Positions 44,936 to 53,177 of a stretch of 64,000 bases of DNA are shown one piece after another. Position numbers and translations under genes: made by a program. This DNA comes from Pelotomaculum schinkii. Lineage in GTDB: Bacteria > Bacillota > Desulfotomaculia > Desulfotomaculales > Pelotomaculaceae. Under the pieces are notes generated by a model. That model saw only the letters and a program-made list of their open reading frames with translations, was not told the DNA's origin and searched no databases. The DNA lies in contig NZ_QFGA01000004.1 in the NCBI RefSeq assembly GCF_004369205.1, positions 282,092 to 346,091 of the forward strand. The letters run 5' to 3'. The stretch's first letter is position 1. Every line of letters starts with the position of its first letter.

Positions 44936-45694
44936 ATGGCGGAATGGACAACTAAACAAATGATGGCGGTTGCCCTGGCGAGGCAGATAAAGGACGGTAT
45001 GACCTATATTATTGGGACTGGTTTGCCGCTAACAGGTGCGGTCCTAGCCAAAAATACGACTGCGCCTAATTCAGTTTTCCTATTTGAGTCGGGTATAATC
45101 GACGGTCAGCCACAAGAGCTTCCTACAAGTGTGTCTGATCTGAGGAGTTGTTTTCATGCGTCCTGCCTGTGGCCCCAGTACAGGTATTTCGGTTTTATGA
45201 GTAACGCCTGGAAGAAGAATAAAATTGACCTTGGTTTCTTAGGCGGCGCCCAAATAGACCCTTACGGAAATCTGAATTCAACCTGCATTGGGGACTATCA
45301 CCATCCAAAGACAAGGTTTACCGGAAGCGGTGGAGCAAACGGGATTGCCACCAATGTCAATACAATAATCACGATGCAACATGAAAAACGTCGTTTCTGC
45401 GATAAAGTTGACTATATGACCAGTCCCGGCTGGATTGATGGTCCTGATGGTCGTAAGAAAAGGGGTCTGCCTGAAGTCGGACCCCAGGCAGTGATAACCG
45501 ATCTGGGAATTCTCCGCTTTGATGAAAAGACGAAACGGATGTACCTCGCAGAGTATTTCCCGGGTATCACACCACAGCAGGTTAAGGAAAATACAGGATT
45601 TGATTTGGATGTAACACGTGCAGTTGAAGCGGATCCGCCTGAAGAGGAATTTCTTCACATACTAACTAATACAAGTTCCATTGTTGGCAGGTAG
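44936..45694 (+). CDS. Family I CoA-transferase, subunit B, second pair
   Basis: About 252 residues. The catalytic glutamate is Glu51 in FLFESGIIDG; other marks are FLGGAQIDPYGNLNST and FTGSGGANGIATN. I start at ATG 44936 because GAGGGG lies ten bases upstream and the family begins there; the frame also extends back to 44882 inside the A gene. Partner of the gene at 43971. Confidence 0.86.
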   Translation: MAEWTTKQMMAVALARQIKDGMTYIIGTGLPLTGAVLAKNTTAPNSVFLFESGIIDGQPQELPTSVSDLRSCFHASCLWPQYRYFGFMSNAWKKNKIDLGFLGGAQIDPYGNLNSTCIGDYHHPKTRFTGSGGANGIATNVNTIITMQHEKRRFCDKVDYMTSPGWIDGPDGRKKRGLPEVGPQAVITDLGILRFDEKTKRMYLAEYFPGITPQQVKENTGFDLDVTRAVEADPPEEEFLHILTNTSSIVGR

Positions 45695-45857
45695 TTCTAG
45701 AGTTTGTGATTGCAAAAATTCTCGTATTGATAAGAAACATCAATCTGAGAAAATTTATTAATTACTGGCGGTGGATATTTTAACTCCGGATAAAGGCGAA
45801 ATATTTGTTTTAGATATTTAATAGCCGGAAAAATAAGCAATAGCAGATAAATTATTG

Positions 45858-45891
45858 GAAGGTGGCCGGGGTAAACATAACGGCCACCTTC
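45858..45891 (+). terminator. Hairpin after the CoA-transferase genes
   Basis: GAAGGTGGCCG (45858-45868) and CGGCCACCTTC (45881-45891), perfect stem. Closely similar in core (GTGGCCG/CGGCCAC) to the hairpin at 33255. Confidence 0.65.
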
Positions 45892-45934
45892 TACTTGTAA
45901 CCTCATCTTTTCAGATTAGCTGCACATTAGTTGT

Positions 45935-45951
45935 AAGGCATAGAAATTGCA
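45935..45951 (+). promoter_or_regulatory. Sigma-54 promoter of Mo-hydroxylase copy 2
   Basis: AAGGCATAGAAATTGCA, GGCA at -24 and ATTGCA at -12. Same type as 33341. It probably drives the operon up to 52620. Confidence 0.75.
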
Positions 45952-46062
45952 AAAAACTATTAATAAAAGTTAGGAGGGTGATAACGGTGGAAGTAGCCAT
46001 AGGCTTCAGGCGGAAGGTAAAGCAAACATAGCTTTTGTCGGGTCTCTGAATGATTAATTAAG

Positions 46063-48850
46063 TTATTACGGTAAGGGAGTGAAGGTCTTTGGGAATTAAG
46101 GAGATAAAGTTCACCTTAAACGGCCGGCCGGTAAAGCTTTTGGTTGAGCCGGAGAAGACGCTGTTAAAGGTGCTGCGGGATGATTTAAGGCTAACAGGTA
46201 CTAAAGAAGGATGCAATGAAGGCCTGTGCGGCAGTTGCACCGTTCTGATAGACGGGACCCCCACCACTTCATGCAAGCTTCCGGTTGTTAAGGTAGAAGG
46301 GCGGGAAGTGCTGACCATTGAAGGAGTAGGCACCAAAGAGAATCCGGATGTGATCCAGAGGGCGTTTGTGGAAGTTGGCGCCTCCCAGTGCGGTTTCTGT
46401 ACCCCGGGTATGATTTTAACTGCCAAAGCCATTCTTGATAAAAACCCCAATCCCACGCGGGAAGAAGTACGAAAAGGTATTCGGCGTAACCTGTGCCGCT
46501 GCACCGGTTACAAAAAAATAATAGACGGAATTATGCTGGCTGCGGAATACAGGCTTAATCCGTCTGCGATTAAAGAGCATGATATAGGTGAATATCGTAT
46601 TGGCGGCCGCATACCACAGTTGAATTCCTGGGAAAAAGTAACCGGGAGCTTGCGTTTTGCGGATGATATTTACCTGGAGGATATGTGTTTTGCCAAAATT
46701 CTGCGCAGCCCACATTTTCACGCTAGGGTCAAGGGTATTGACTCAAGCGCCGCTGAAGCTATGCACGGGGTCGTTGCTGTTGCCACGGCCAAGGATCTTA
46801 TGGGTCCTAACCGGGTTAAGTACATCTTTCATGACTACAGGGTCATTGCAGATGAAAAGGTCCGCTATTTTGGCGAACCGGTAGCCATTGTTGTGGCCAG
46901 GACCGAAGCCATAGCCGAAAATGCCCTCGCTAAAATTAAGGTTGATTACGAAGTATTGCCGGCCGTTACAGATCCCTTTGCCGCCTTGGAACCGGGCGCA
47001 CCTGAAGTACAGGAGGAAGATTACCCCGGCAATAAGCTGTTCTATCAGAACCTTATTAAAGGTGACATCGAAGAAGGTTTCAAGGAAGCCGACTTTATTG
47101 AAGAACATACTTATACTACCCCGGCCAACATTCACGGGTACCTGGAACCGGATACGGGAGTAGCGTATTATGACGATGAAGGAAGGATAGTCATTTATGC
47201 CTGCGGTCAGGCGCCCCACTACCACCGTGATGAAGTTGCCCGGGTGCTGGGCTTGGGGACCGACGAGGTGCGTGTGGTGGAAGACGGGACCGGCGGCGGC
47301 TTTGGCGCCCGGATTGACCCGATGATGCAGGTGCTTCTCGGGTTGGCTGTCTATAAAGCAAAAGTTCCGGTCAAACTCAAGTTCACCACTGAGGAAAACT
47401 TTATCGGCGAGTGCAAGCGCCACCCCTTTACCATTAAATTAAAAACCGGTGTGCGTAATGACGGTAAAATCATTGCCCACTACGGTGAGATCGTTGGGGA
47501 TGCCGGTGCTTACGCCTTGGCCAGCCCTGGTGTTTTGATGAGGGCCATTGTGCATTCTTATGGCCCTTATGAAATACCTCATGTTAAAATCCTGGGCCAG
47601 ATGGTTTTAACCAATAACACGCCTTCATCTGCTATGCGAGGGTTTGGAGTATCCCAGATGTGCTTTGCCATAGAAACCCAAATAAACCGGATCTGTAGCC
47701 GTCTGGGTATGAACGTGCTTGACTTCGCCAGACTTAACGGTTTTAAGCAGGGTACCGTCACCGCGACCGGCCAGTTGATTAAAGATCCGCCGGGTTATGC
47801 TGAGGTTATCGACGCCATTGAAAATCACTGGGCCAAAATGCCGAAGGAAACTGCGCCGGAGAAAGTGGCTCAGCTTCCGCCGCACATCAAGAGGGGCAAA
47901 GGCTTTGCCACCACCTGGTACGGTATCGGTAAGACCGGCCTGTTGAACCTCTCCAGGTGCAACGTTGAAATCACGGATGAAGGCACATTACTGGTACGGG
48001 AAGGGGCGGCTGAAATCGGCCAGGGATCTACTACGGTTATGGCGCTCATTGCAGCAGAAGAGATGGGGCTTACCCTGGACAAAGTCAAGGTTATGGCGGC
48101 AGATTCGCTGCTTACGCCGGATTCCGATCTTACCTGTGCCAGTAAACATACCTTCTACACCGGGAATGCGACTTTAATAGCCTGTAAGGATCTCAAGAAG
48201 AAAATCCTTGAAGCGGCTGCCGCTGAGTTTAAAGAAGAAGCGGAGAAGCTTGACACAAAGGATGGCGAGGTCTATATTTCCTCAGAACCGCAGAAGAATA
48301 TTTCGTTTAAACAGCTAAAAGATCTTGGGTACGACCTTACCGGCTTCGGTGAATTTGTAGTTCCGCTTGACCTGCTCGATCAGGATACCGGGCAGGGTAC
48401 CCTGTACGTTGTATTTACTTACGGCGCTGCAGTAGTGGAAATAGAAGTCAATACCCAAACCGGTGAGATAAAAGTCCTTAACTCTGCAGTTGCCTTCCAG
48501 TGCGGCAAGGCTATTAACCGGCTGGCGATGGAAGGACAGATGGATGGCGGCGTGGGTATGGGTGTCGGTTACGCCTTGATGGAAGAATACATCACAGGTA
48601 AGACTAAGAGCTTTAAAGATTATAAATTGCCGCGTTCTACCGACGTGCCTCTCGACATCAGCACCTATGTTGTGGAAATTCCGCAGGGACCGGGGCCTTT
48701 TGGCGCTATCGGCATGGGCGAGGCCGCTCACTTCCCCCAGGCGCCGGCAATTATTGCGGCCCTGCATGATGCCTGCGGTATTTGGATTAATGATCTTCCG
48801 GCCAGGCCGGAAAGAGTTTTAGAAGCTTTAAAACAAAAAAAGGATAACTA
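46063..48850 (+). repeat. Perfect long repeat, copy 2 (Mo hydroxylase)
   Basis: Appears identical to 40808-43595; the flanking sequence on both sides is unrelated. Confidence 0.9.
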
Positions 48851-48851
48851 A
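46089..48851 (+). CDS. One-chain molybdenum hydroxylase (2Fe-2S + Mo domains), copy 2
   Basis: Encodes the same 920 residues as 40834-43596, with the same TTG start and ribosome binding site, but behind a sigma-54 promoter and followed by the genes of a three-subunit Mo hydroxylase. The different control region means that one enzyme can be made under two regimes. Only the third base of the stop codon differs. Confidence 0.92.
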   Translation: MGIKEIKFTLNGRPVKLLVEPEKTLLKVLRDDLRLTGTKEGCNEGLCGSCTVLIDGTPTTSCKLPVVKVEGREVLTIEGVGTKENPDVIQRAFVEVGASQCGFCTPGMILTAKAILDKNPNPTREEVRKGIRRNLCRCTGYKKIIDGIMLAAEYRLNPSAIKEHDIGEYRIGGRIPQLNSWEKVTGSLRFADDIYLEDMCFAKILRSPHFHARVKGIDSSAAEAMHGVVAVATAKDLMGPNRVKYIFHDYRVIADEKVRYFGEPVAIVVARTEAIAENALAKIKVDYEVLPAVTDPFAALEPGAPEVQEEDYPGNKLFYQNLIKGDIEEGFKEADFIEEHTYTTPANIHGYLEPDTGVAYYDDEGRIVIYACGQAPHYHRDEVARVLGLGTDEVRVVEDGTGGGFGARIDPMMQVLLGLAVYKAKVPVKLKFTTEENFIGECKRHPFTIKLKTGVRNDGKIIAHYGEIVGDAGAYALASPGVLMRAIVHSYGPYEIPHVKILGQMVLTNNTPSSAMRGFGVSQMCFAIETQINRICSRLGMNVLDFARLNGFKQGTVTATGQLIKDPPGYAEVIDAIENHWAKMPKETAPEKVAQLPPHIKRGKGFATTWYGIGKTGLLNLSRCNVEITDEGTLLVREGAAEIGQGSTTVMALIAAEEMGLTLDKVKVMAADSLLTPDSDLTCASKHTFYTGNATLIACKDLKKKILEAAAAEFKEEAEKLDTKDGEVYISSEPQKNISFKQLKDLGYDLTGFGEFVVPLDLLDQDTGQGTLYVVFTYGAAVVEIEVNTQTGEIKVLNSAVAFQCGKAINRLAMEGQMDGGVGMGVGYALMEEYITGKTKSFKDYKLPRSTDVPLDISTYVVEIPQGPGPFGAIGMGEAAHFPQAPAIIAALHDACGIWINDLPARPERVLEALKQKKDN

Positions 48852-48867
48852 GTAATAATATACAATT

Positions 48868-48901
48868 CCGGGTGATCTCCAGGCCAAGTTGGGTCACCCG
48901 G
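48868..48901 (+). terminator. Hairpin between Mo-hydroxylase copy 2 and the FAD subunit gene
   Basis: CCGGGTGA (48868-48875) and TCACCCGG (48894-48901), perfect 8-bp stem with an 18-base loop, no T run. May only lower read-through. Confidence 0.45.
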
Positions 48902-48946
48902 GACAAAACTGTTGAATGAATTTTTATGAAGGGTGGGCGGTGATAA

Positions 48947-49801
48947 TTGATCTCGGATTATATAAGAACATCCAGCGTGTCTGAGGTTGTTGATGCCTTA
49001 GTGGAATATCAGCCTTGGGGCAGGATTTTGGCAGGCGGCACAGACATCCTTCCTAAAACAAGGGGAGTACGTCAAAAGAAATCAATACCGCTGGTATTTA
49101 TTGATGTCAATCGTATTAGTGATTTTAGAACAATAAAGATGGAAAACGGGTGGCTGGTAATCGGGCCGGCTGTAACTATTCGTGATTTAATATACAGTAA
49201 TTTAATTAAAGAAGAAGCTCCGGTTTTAGCACAGGCGGCGGCACTAATCGGTTCGACTGAAATAAGGAACCGTGGTACGGTTGGTGGAAATATTGGCAGT
49301 AAAAACGCTTCTGCTGATTTATTGATACCTCTCATTGGTTTAAAGGCCATAGTTGAGATTTGCGATACTGCAGGACGAAGAGAAATGAATCTGGAGGAAA
49401 TATTAAGAAAATCAGTAAAAGATTTGGGTCGCCGCCTTGTCATCACTGCTATAAAAATACCCACGGGACAGGCGGCATATTTCGGATATAAACGTTGGTC
49501 CAGGGAAAGTATGGGGCGTTCTTACCTAAGTGTAATGGTTATCATAAGTCCTGAGATAAAAGCTGGTAGCTATCGTCTCAAAGCGATTGTCGGTGGAGGC
49601 GGGTTGTGGCCGCGTTCAGTTGAGGCCGTTATGCCGGTCCAACAGTTATCTGCGACTAAATCCTTAACGTTACTTGTAAAGCTTTTAGTTGAAAAAGGAG
49701 AAAAGACCAACAGGCGGAACATGGGCGATTATCGCCGTCAAATAATGGAAGTCCTTTTAAGAGAAGCACTATATACTGCATGCGAGGGGGGAAGGTTTTG
49801 A
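48947..49801 (+). CDS. Molybdenum hydroxylase FAD-binding subunit (CoxM/XdhB type)
   Basis: 284 residues. FAD-binding loops ILAGGTDILP (about 26-35) and NRGTVGGNIGSKNASADL (about 103-120), then the C-terminal CO dehydrogenase flavoprotein domain (YKRWSRESMGRSYLSV). It passes electrons from the 2Fe-2S subunit to NAD or another acceptor. It lacks the cysteine-rich loop that holds the extra 4Fe-4S cluster in 4-hydroxybenzoyl-CoA reductase, so it is the plain hydroxylase type. TTG start. Overlaps the next gene. Confidence 0.88.
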   Translation: MISDYIRTSSVSEVVDALVEYQPWGRILAGGTDILPKTRGVRQKKSIPLVFIDVNRISDFRTIKMENGWLVIGPAVTIRDLIYSNLIKEEAPVLAQAAALIGSTEIRNRGTVGGNIGSKNASADLLIPLIGLKAIVEICDTAGRREMNLEEILRKSVKDLGRRLVITAIKIPTGQAAYFGYKRWSRESMGRSYLSVMVIISPEIKAGSYRLKAIVGGGGLWPRSVEAVMPVQQLSATKSLTLLVKLLVEKGEKTNRRNMGDYRRQIMEVLLREALYTACEGGRF

Positions 49802-50277
49802 AAAAACAAGTCCGTTTGGTAGTCAACGGGCATCTCTGGGAAGGTGAGGTTGATGTGGGTACAACATTGCTTGACCTGCTGCGTGACGATATGGGGCTGA
49901 CTGGAGCGAAAAAAGGATGTGATGGCGGTGAATGCGGAGCCTGTACGGTTTTATTAAACGGGCAGCCGGTTAACTCCTGTCTGGTATTGGCCGTTTCGCT
50001 TGACGGGGATATAGTTGAAACAATTGAAGGGCTTGATGATGAGGAATCTCGGATAATAAAGGAGTCCTATGTTGCAACAGGCGCGGTGCAGTGTGGTTTT
50101 TGCAGTCCCGGTATGATTATTGCCACCAAAGGGTTGCTTAATCAAAATCCTAATCCAACTGTTGAAGAAATAGAAACTGCGTTTGTAGGACATTTGTGCC
50201 GGTGTACCGGTTATGCCAGGACAGTAGAAGCGGTGCAAAGAGCGGTCAGGCTTTTGAACGAACCCAAGCAGAATTGA
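49798..50277 (+). CDS. Molybdenum hydroxylase 2Fe-2S subunit (CoxS/XdhC type)
   Basis: About 159 residues. Plant-type ferredoxin motif CDGGECGACTVLLNGQ and second cluster motif QCGFCSPGM plus HLCRCTGYAR. It links the Mo and FAD subunits. I start at TTG 49798, which overlaps the previous stop (TTGA) and has a G-rich ribosome binding site; a frame from 49780 lies inside the previous gene. Confidence 0.9.
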   Translation: MKKQVRLVVNGHLWEGEVDVGTTLLDLLRDDMGLTGAKKGCDGGECGACTVLLNGQPVNSCLVLAVSLDGDIVETIEGLDDEESRIIKESYVATGAVQCGFCSPGMIIATKGLLNQNPNPTVEEIETAFVGHLCRCTGYARTVEAVQRAVRLLNEPKQN

Positions 50278-50304
50278 ATAATTTGGACAGGGAGGTGAAC
50301 AAAA

Positions 50305-52620
50305 TTGATTAGGAGCCTAATTGGAGAAGGTTTGCCCATGGTGGATGGGCTGGATAAAGTTAGTGGAGGTTTTACATTTACAGCAGACATGCACCTACCG
50401 GGGATGTTGTTTGGTAAGGTGCTGCGCAGTCCTCATGCTCATGCCAGGGTTTTGCATATTGACACCAGCCGGGCAAAAAAATTAATCGGCGTAAGGGCGG
50501 TACTTACCGGCCTTGACGGCTCCTACCCTCGCTATTCAGTCGCGGGTCAAGGAGTTCTGGATGAACGGCTCCTTGCGGTTGAGAAGGTGCACTATGCTGG
50601 TGACGAGGTTGCCGTTGTTGCTGCAATTGATAACGATACAGCGGCAGAGGCCCTGGAACTGATACGTGTGGAGTATGACCCATTACCTGCCGTGTTTGAT
50701 CCACGTGAGGCCATGCTTGATTCTGCGCCGCTTATCCACGAGGACCAACCTTCCAACGTGCCTTATAAAATTGATTATACTCGCGGGGATATAGACAGAG
50801 GCTTTGCGGACTCGGCAATTACAGTGGAAGGAGATTTTGATGCCCCTCTACAGTACCAGGGATATCTGGAGCCACATGCAGCTGTTGCTGCTTGTGATCA
50901 AGGGGGAAGGATTTCTCTCTGGATTCCAATGCAGTCGCCTGTTCTGGGAAGAACTACTTATGCCAGCGCCCTGGGTATCAAGGAGGACCAAATAAGGATT
51001 ATTCAGATGCCTATCGGCGGTGCTTTTGGCGGGAAGCTGGAATATAAGCTGCACGCTCTCTGCGCACTACTTGCAAAGGCTACAGGCAGGCCGGTAAAGA
51101 TGGTGAATACACGTGAGGAAGATTTTAAGGCCGGCCTGCCGCGGGTGCCGATGTACATCCGGATGAAGCTAGGTGTTCGCAAAGATGGTATACTTTCAGC
51201 GAAAAAGGCTGAAATTATTGCAGACAGCGGGGCTTATATCAATTACGCCCACGGGATCCTGTTAAGCGCTTGTCACCGGCATGATAATTTATACCGGATT
51301 AAAAACCTGGCTACAAAAGGTTATCTAGTTTACACCAATAAGGTCGCCTCAGGTTGTTACAGGGGATTTGGCAATCCCCAGGTTCATTTTGCCTATGAAA
51401 CTCTCCTGGACATGGCAGCCGAAAAGCTGGGTATGGATCCCGCAGAATTAAGGCTGAAGAATGCAACACAAACCGGTGATATAACTCCACACGGCTGGAA
51501 GGTTTTAAGCTGCGGGCTTAGTGACTGTATTACCAGGAGCACGGCAGCAGCCAACTGGGAGGAAAAGCGACAGCAAAACCAGAAGGCTGAAAGATTCGCC
51601 CGCGGTATCGGCCTGGCCTGCTGCCTGCATGTTTCAGGTAACCGGACTTTTCTGCCATATTTCGATGGGGCCTCCTGCTTTATTAGAATAAATGAGCAAG
51701 GCAAGGCCCTGGTTTTTAACGGTGAGACGGACCTGGGGCAGGGGGCGCGTACTACCTTTGCTCAAATTGCGGCTAACGAATTGGGGATCAGCCCGTCTGA
51801 TGTAACGGTGTATTTTATGGATACAGATGTCAGCCCGCATGGTTTGGGCACTTTTGGCGATCGGGCCACTACTTTGGGCGGCAACGCAGTACGTTTGGCC
51901 GCTATTGATACCAGGATAAAGCTCCTTGCCGTTGCAGCTAAGGAACTTCAGGTAAATGAAGACGATTTAGCTATTTCGGACGGCATATGTTACTGCGTAA
52001 ACAAACCAGATAAGAAAATACCCGTATCACGCATTGCACACCTGGCTTCTTACCAGTTGGCCGGCGATTTAATTACCGGCCACGGCGTATATACACCGCC
52101 GGATGTAAGTATGGTTGAGCAACAGAGCAAATACGGCAATATTTCCTGCGCATATCCTTTTGCCGCCCAGGTTGCTGAGGTGGAAGTCGACCGGATGACT
52201 GGCAGGGTTCGGGTACTGAATATGACAGCGGCGCACGATCTTGGAAAAGCGCTGAATCCCCTCCTGGCTGAGGGACAAATCCAGGGCGCCATCGCACAGG
52301 GAATCGGCTACGCCCTGATGGAGGACATGGGTTTTAAAAACGGTAAAATTAATAACTGCAGCTTTGAGAAATACAACATGCCCCGAATAACAGACATGCC
52401 GCCAATAAAAAGTATCCTGGTTGAGTCGGATGATCCCAATGGCCCCTATGGTGCTAAAGGATTGGCAGAACCTGCTCTGACACCTACGGCTCCCGCTATT
52501 GCCAATGCCATATATAATGCTGTGGGGGTAAGAATTACGGACCTGCCGATAACACCGGAAAAGGTGCTGAGAGCTTTAAAGGAAAAAGAAAAAGACAAAC
52601 TTGGAGCACCCGATAAATAA
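50305..52620 (+). CDS. Molybdenum hydroxylase Mo-binding subunit
   Basis: 771 residues, xanthine oxidase-family large subunit. Domain start VDGLDKVSGGFTFTADM, then PIGGAFGGKLE (pterin/Mo site), GCYRGFGNPQ, NGETDLGQGARTT, and the catalytic Glu in AKGLAEPALTPTAPAI near the end. Forms the usual trimer with the two genes before it. It is distinct from the one-chain enzyme at 46089 and may act on the next step, for example a second ring hydroxylation or a CoA-ester substrate. AGGGAGGTG precedes the TTG start at 50305. Confidence 0.9.
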   Translation: MIRSLIGEGLPMVDGLDKVSGGFTFTADMHLPGMLFGKVLRSPHAHARVLHIDTSRAKKLIGVRAVLTGLDGSYPRYSVAGQGVLDERLLAVEKVHYAGDEVAVVAAIDNDTAAEALELIRVEYDPLPAVFDPREAMLDSAPLIHEDQPSNVPYKIDYTRGDIDRGFADSAITVEGDFDAPLQYQGYLEPHAAVAACDQGGRISLWIPMQSPVLGRTTYASALGIKEDQIRIIQMPIGGAFGGKLEYKLHALCALLAKATGRPVKMVNTREEDFKAGLPRVPMYIRMKLGVRKDGILSAKKAEIIADSGAYINYAHGILLSACHRHDNLYRIKNLATKGYLVYTNKVASGCYRGFGNPQVHFAYETLLDMAAEKLGMDPAELRLKNATQTGDITPHGWKVLSCGLSDCITRSTAAANWEEKRQQNQKAERFARGIGLACCLHVSGNRTFLPYFDGASCFIRINEQGKALVFNGETDLGQGARTTFAQIAANELGISPSDVTVYFMDTDVSPHGLGTFGDRATTLGGNAVRLAAIDTRIKLLAVAAKELQVNEDDLAISDGICYCVNKPDKKIPVSRIAHLASYQLAGDLITGHGVYTPPDVSMVEQQSKYGNISCAYPFAAQVAEVEVDRMTGRVRVLNMTAAHDLGKALNPLLAEGQIQGAIAQGIGYALMEDMGFKNGKINNCSFEKYNMPRITDMPPIKSILVESDDPNGPYGAKGLAEPALTPTAPAIANAIYNAVGVRITDLPITPEKVLRALKEKEKDKLGAPDK

Positions 52621-52697
52621 TTTCATTTCTATCAATATTGTCATTTTGAGAATTATCAAAATGATGAAATAATTTTTATTTTATGAGTTTCATGATC

Positions 52698-52736
52698 ATG
52701 CAAGAAACCCGTTTTTTAGCGGGTTCTTGCATTTTG
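52698..52736 (+). terminator. Terminator after the three-subunit Mo hydroxylase
   Basis: ATGCAAGAAACCCG (52698-52711) pairs with CGGGTTCTTGCAT (52720-52732), one bulged A, then TTT. Confidence 0.88.
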
Positions 52737-52753
52737 AGAATACTTTTATCTTA

Positions 52754-52770
52754 TTGGCAAAGATTTTGCA
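52754..52770 (+). promoter_or_regulatory. Sigma-54 promoter upstream of the activator gene
   Basis: TTGGCAAAGATTTTGCA, an excellent -24/-12 match. It lies about 400 bases before the activator start, so the activator may control itself or a small transcript. Confidence 0.8.
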
Positions 52771-53177
52771 AGTAACTGTTTACAGCAAATCTCCAAGAAG
52801 ACTTGGTAAGAAGATTTTAACAGGATAATTCAGGAGGCTCTGTCGGTGTGTAAAAATGATACGAGGTGAATATACGATAGTAGAAAGTTGTGAAGAGTTC
52901 ACGCTTACGTAGTGGAAATTTAAGTTATTGTTAACAGGTGTACTATCTAAAGATGAAGTTTAAAAAGCTATTTATAGCCAATATGTATCCTTAGAGGGTT
53001 TCAAGGTATCTTGCAGCAACACCGAATAAAGCATTAGAATTAAGGAAGCACGGAAATAATCTTAAATCCAATAGTAGTTTCTATAAGCAAGCGGTACCTG
53101 AACTTCGATTAGCCCGGTGTGGATTGTGAAAATAGTGTAAGCTATCCTAATACGGCGCAAATGAAGGAGGAATTACC

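Larger units (their letters stand above)
45695..46088. other. 394-base control region of Mo-hydroxylase copy 2
   Basis: Order: short E-like repeat (45716-45760), hairpin (45858-45891), sigma-54 promoter (45935-45951), TAGGAGG (45971-45977), then a 14-codon frame (GTG 45987 to TAG 46031) and the duplicated gene. This differs fully from the upstream region of copy 1. Confidence 0.6.
52621..53177. other. 557-base region before the sigma-54 activator gene
   Basis: Contains the inverted repeat TCATTTTGA/TCAAAATGA (52641-52649, 52656-52664), a terminator (52698-52736), a sigma-54 promoter (52754-52770), AGGAGG (52832-52837) with a seven-codon frame at GTG 52846, and about 300 bases in which I see no gene. 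Confidence 0.5.

Noticed and set aside
45769..45822. Short frame reading VDILTPDKGEIFVLDI, like a piece of an ABC transporter ATPase
   Set aside because: Only 16 residues, inside a control region, with no further ABC motifs around.
52856..53059. A 68-codon frame with three internal stops before the sigma-54 activator, possibly a decayed small gene
   Set aside because: Three stops in 68 codons is what AT-rich noncoding DNA gives by chance, and no family is recognised.
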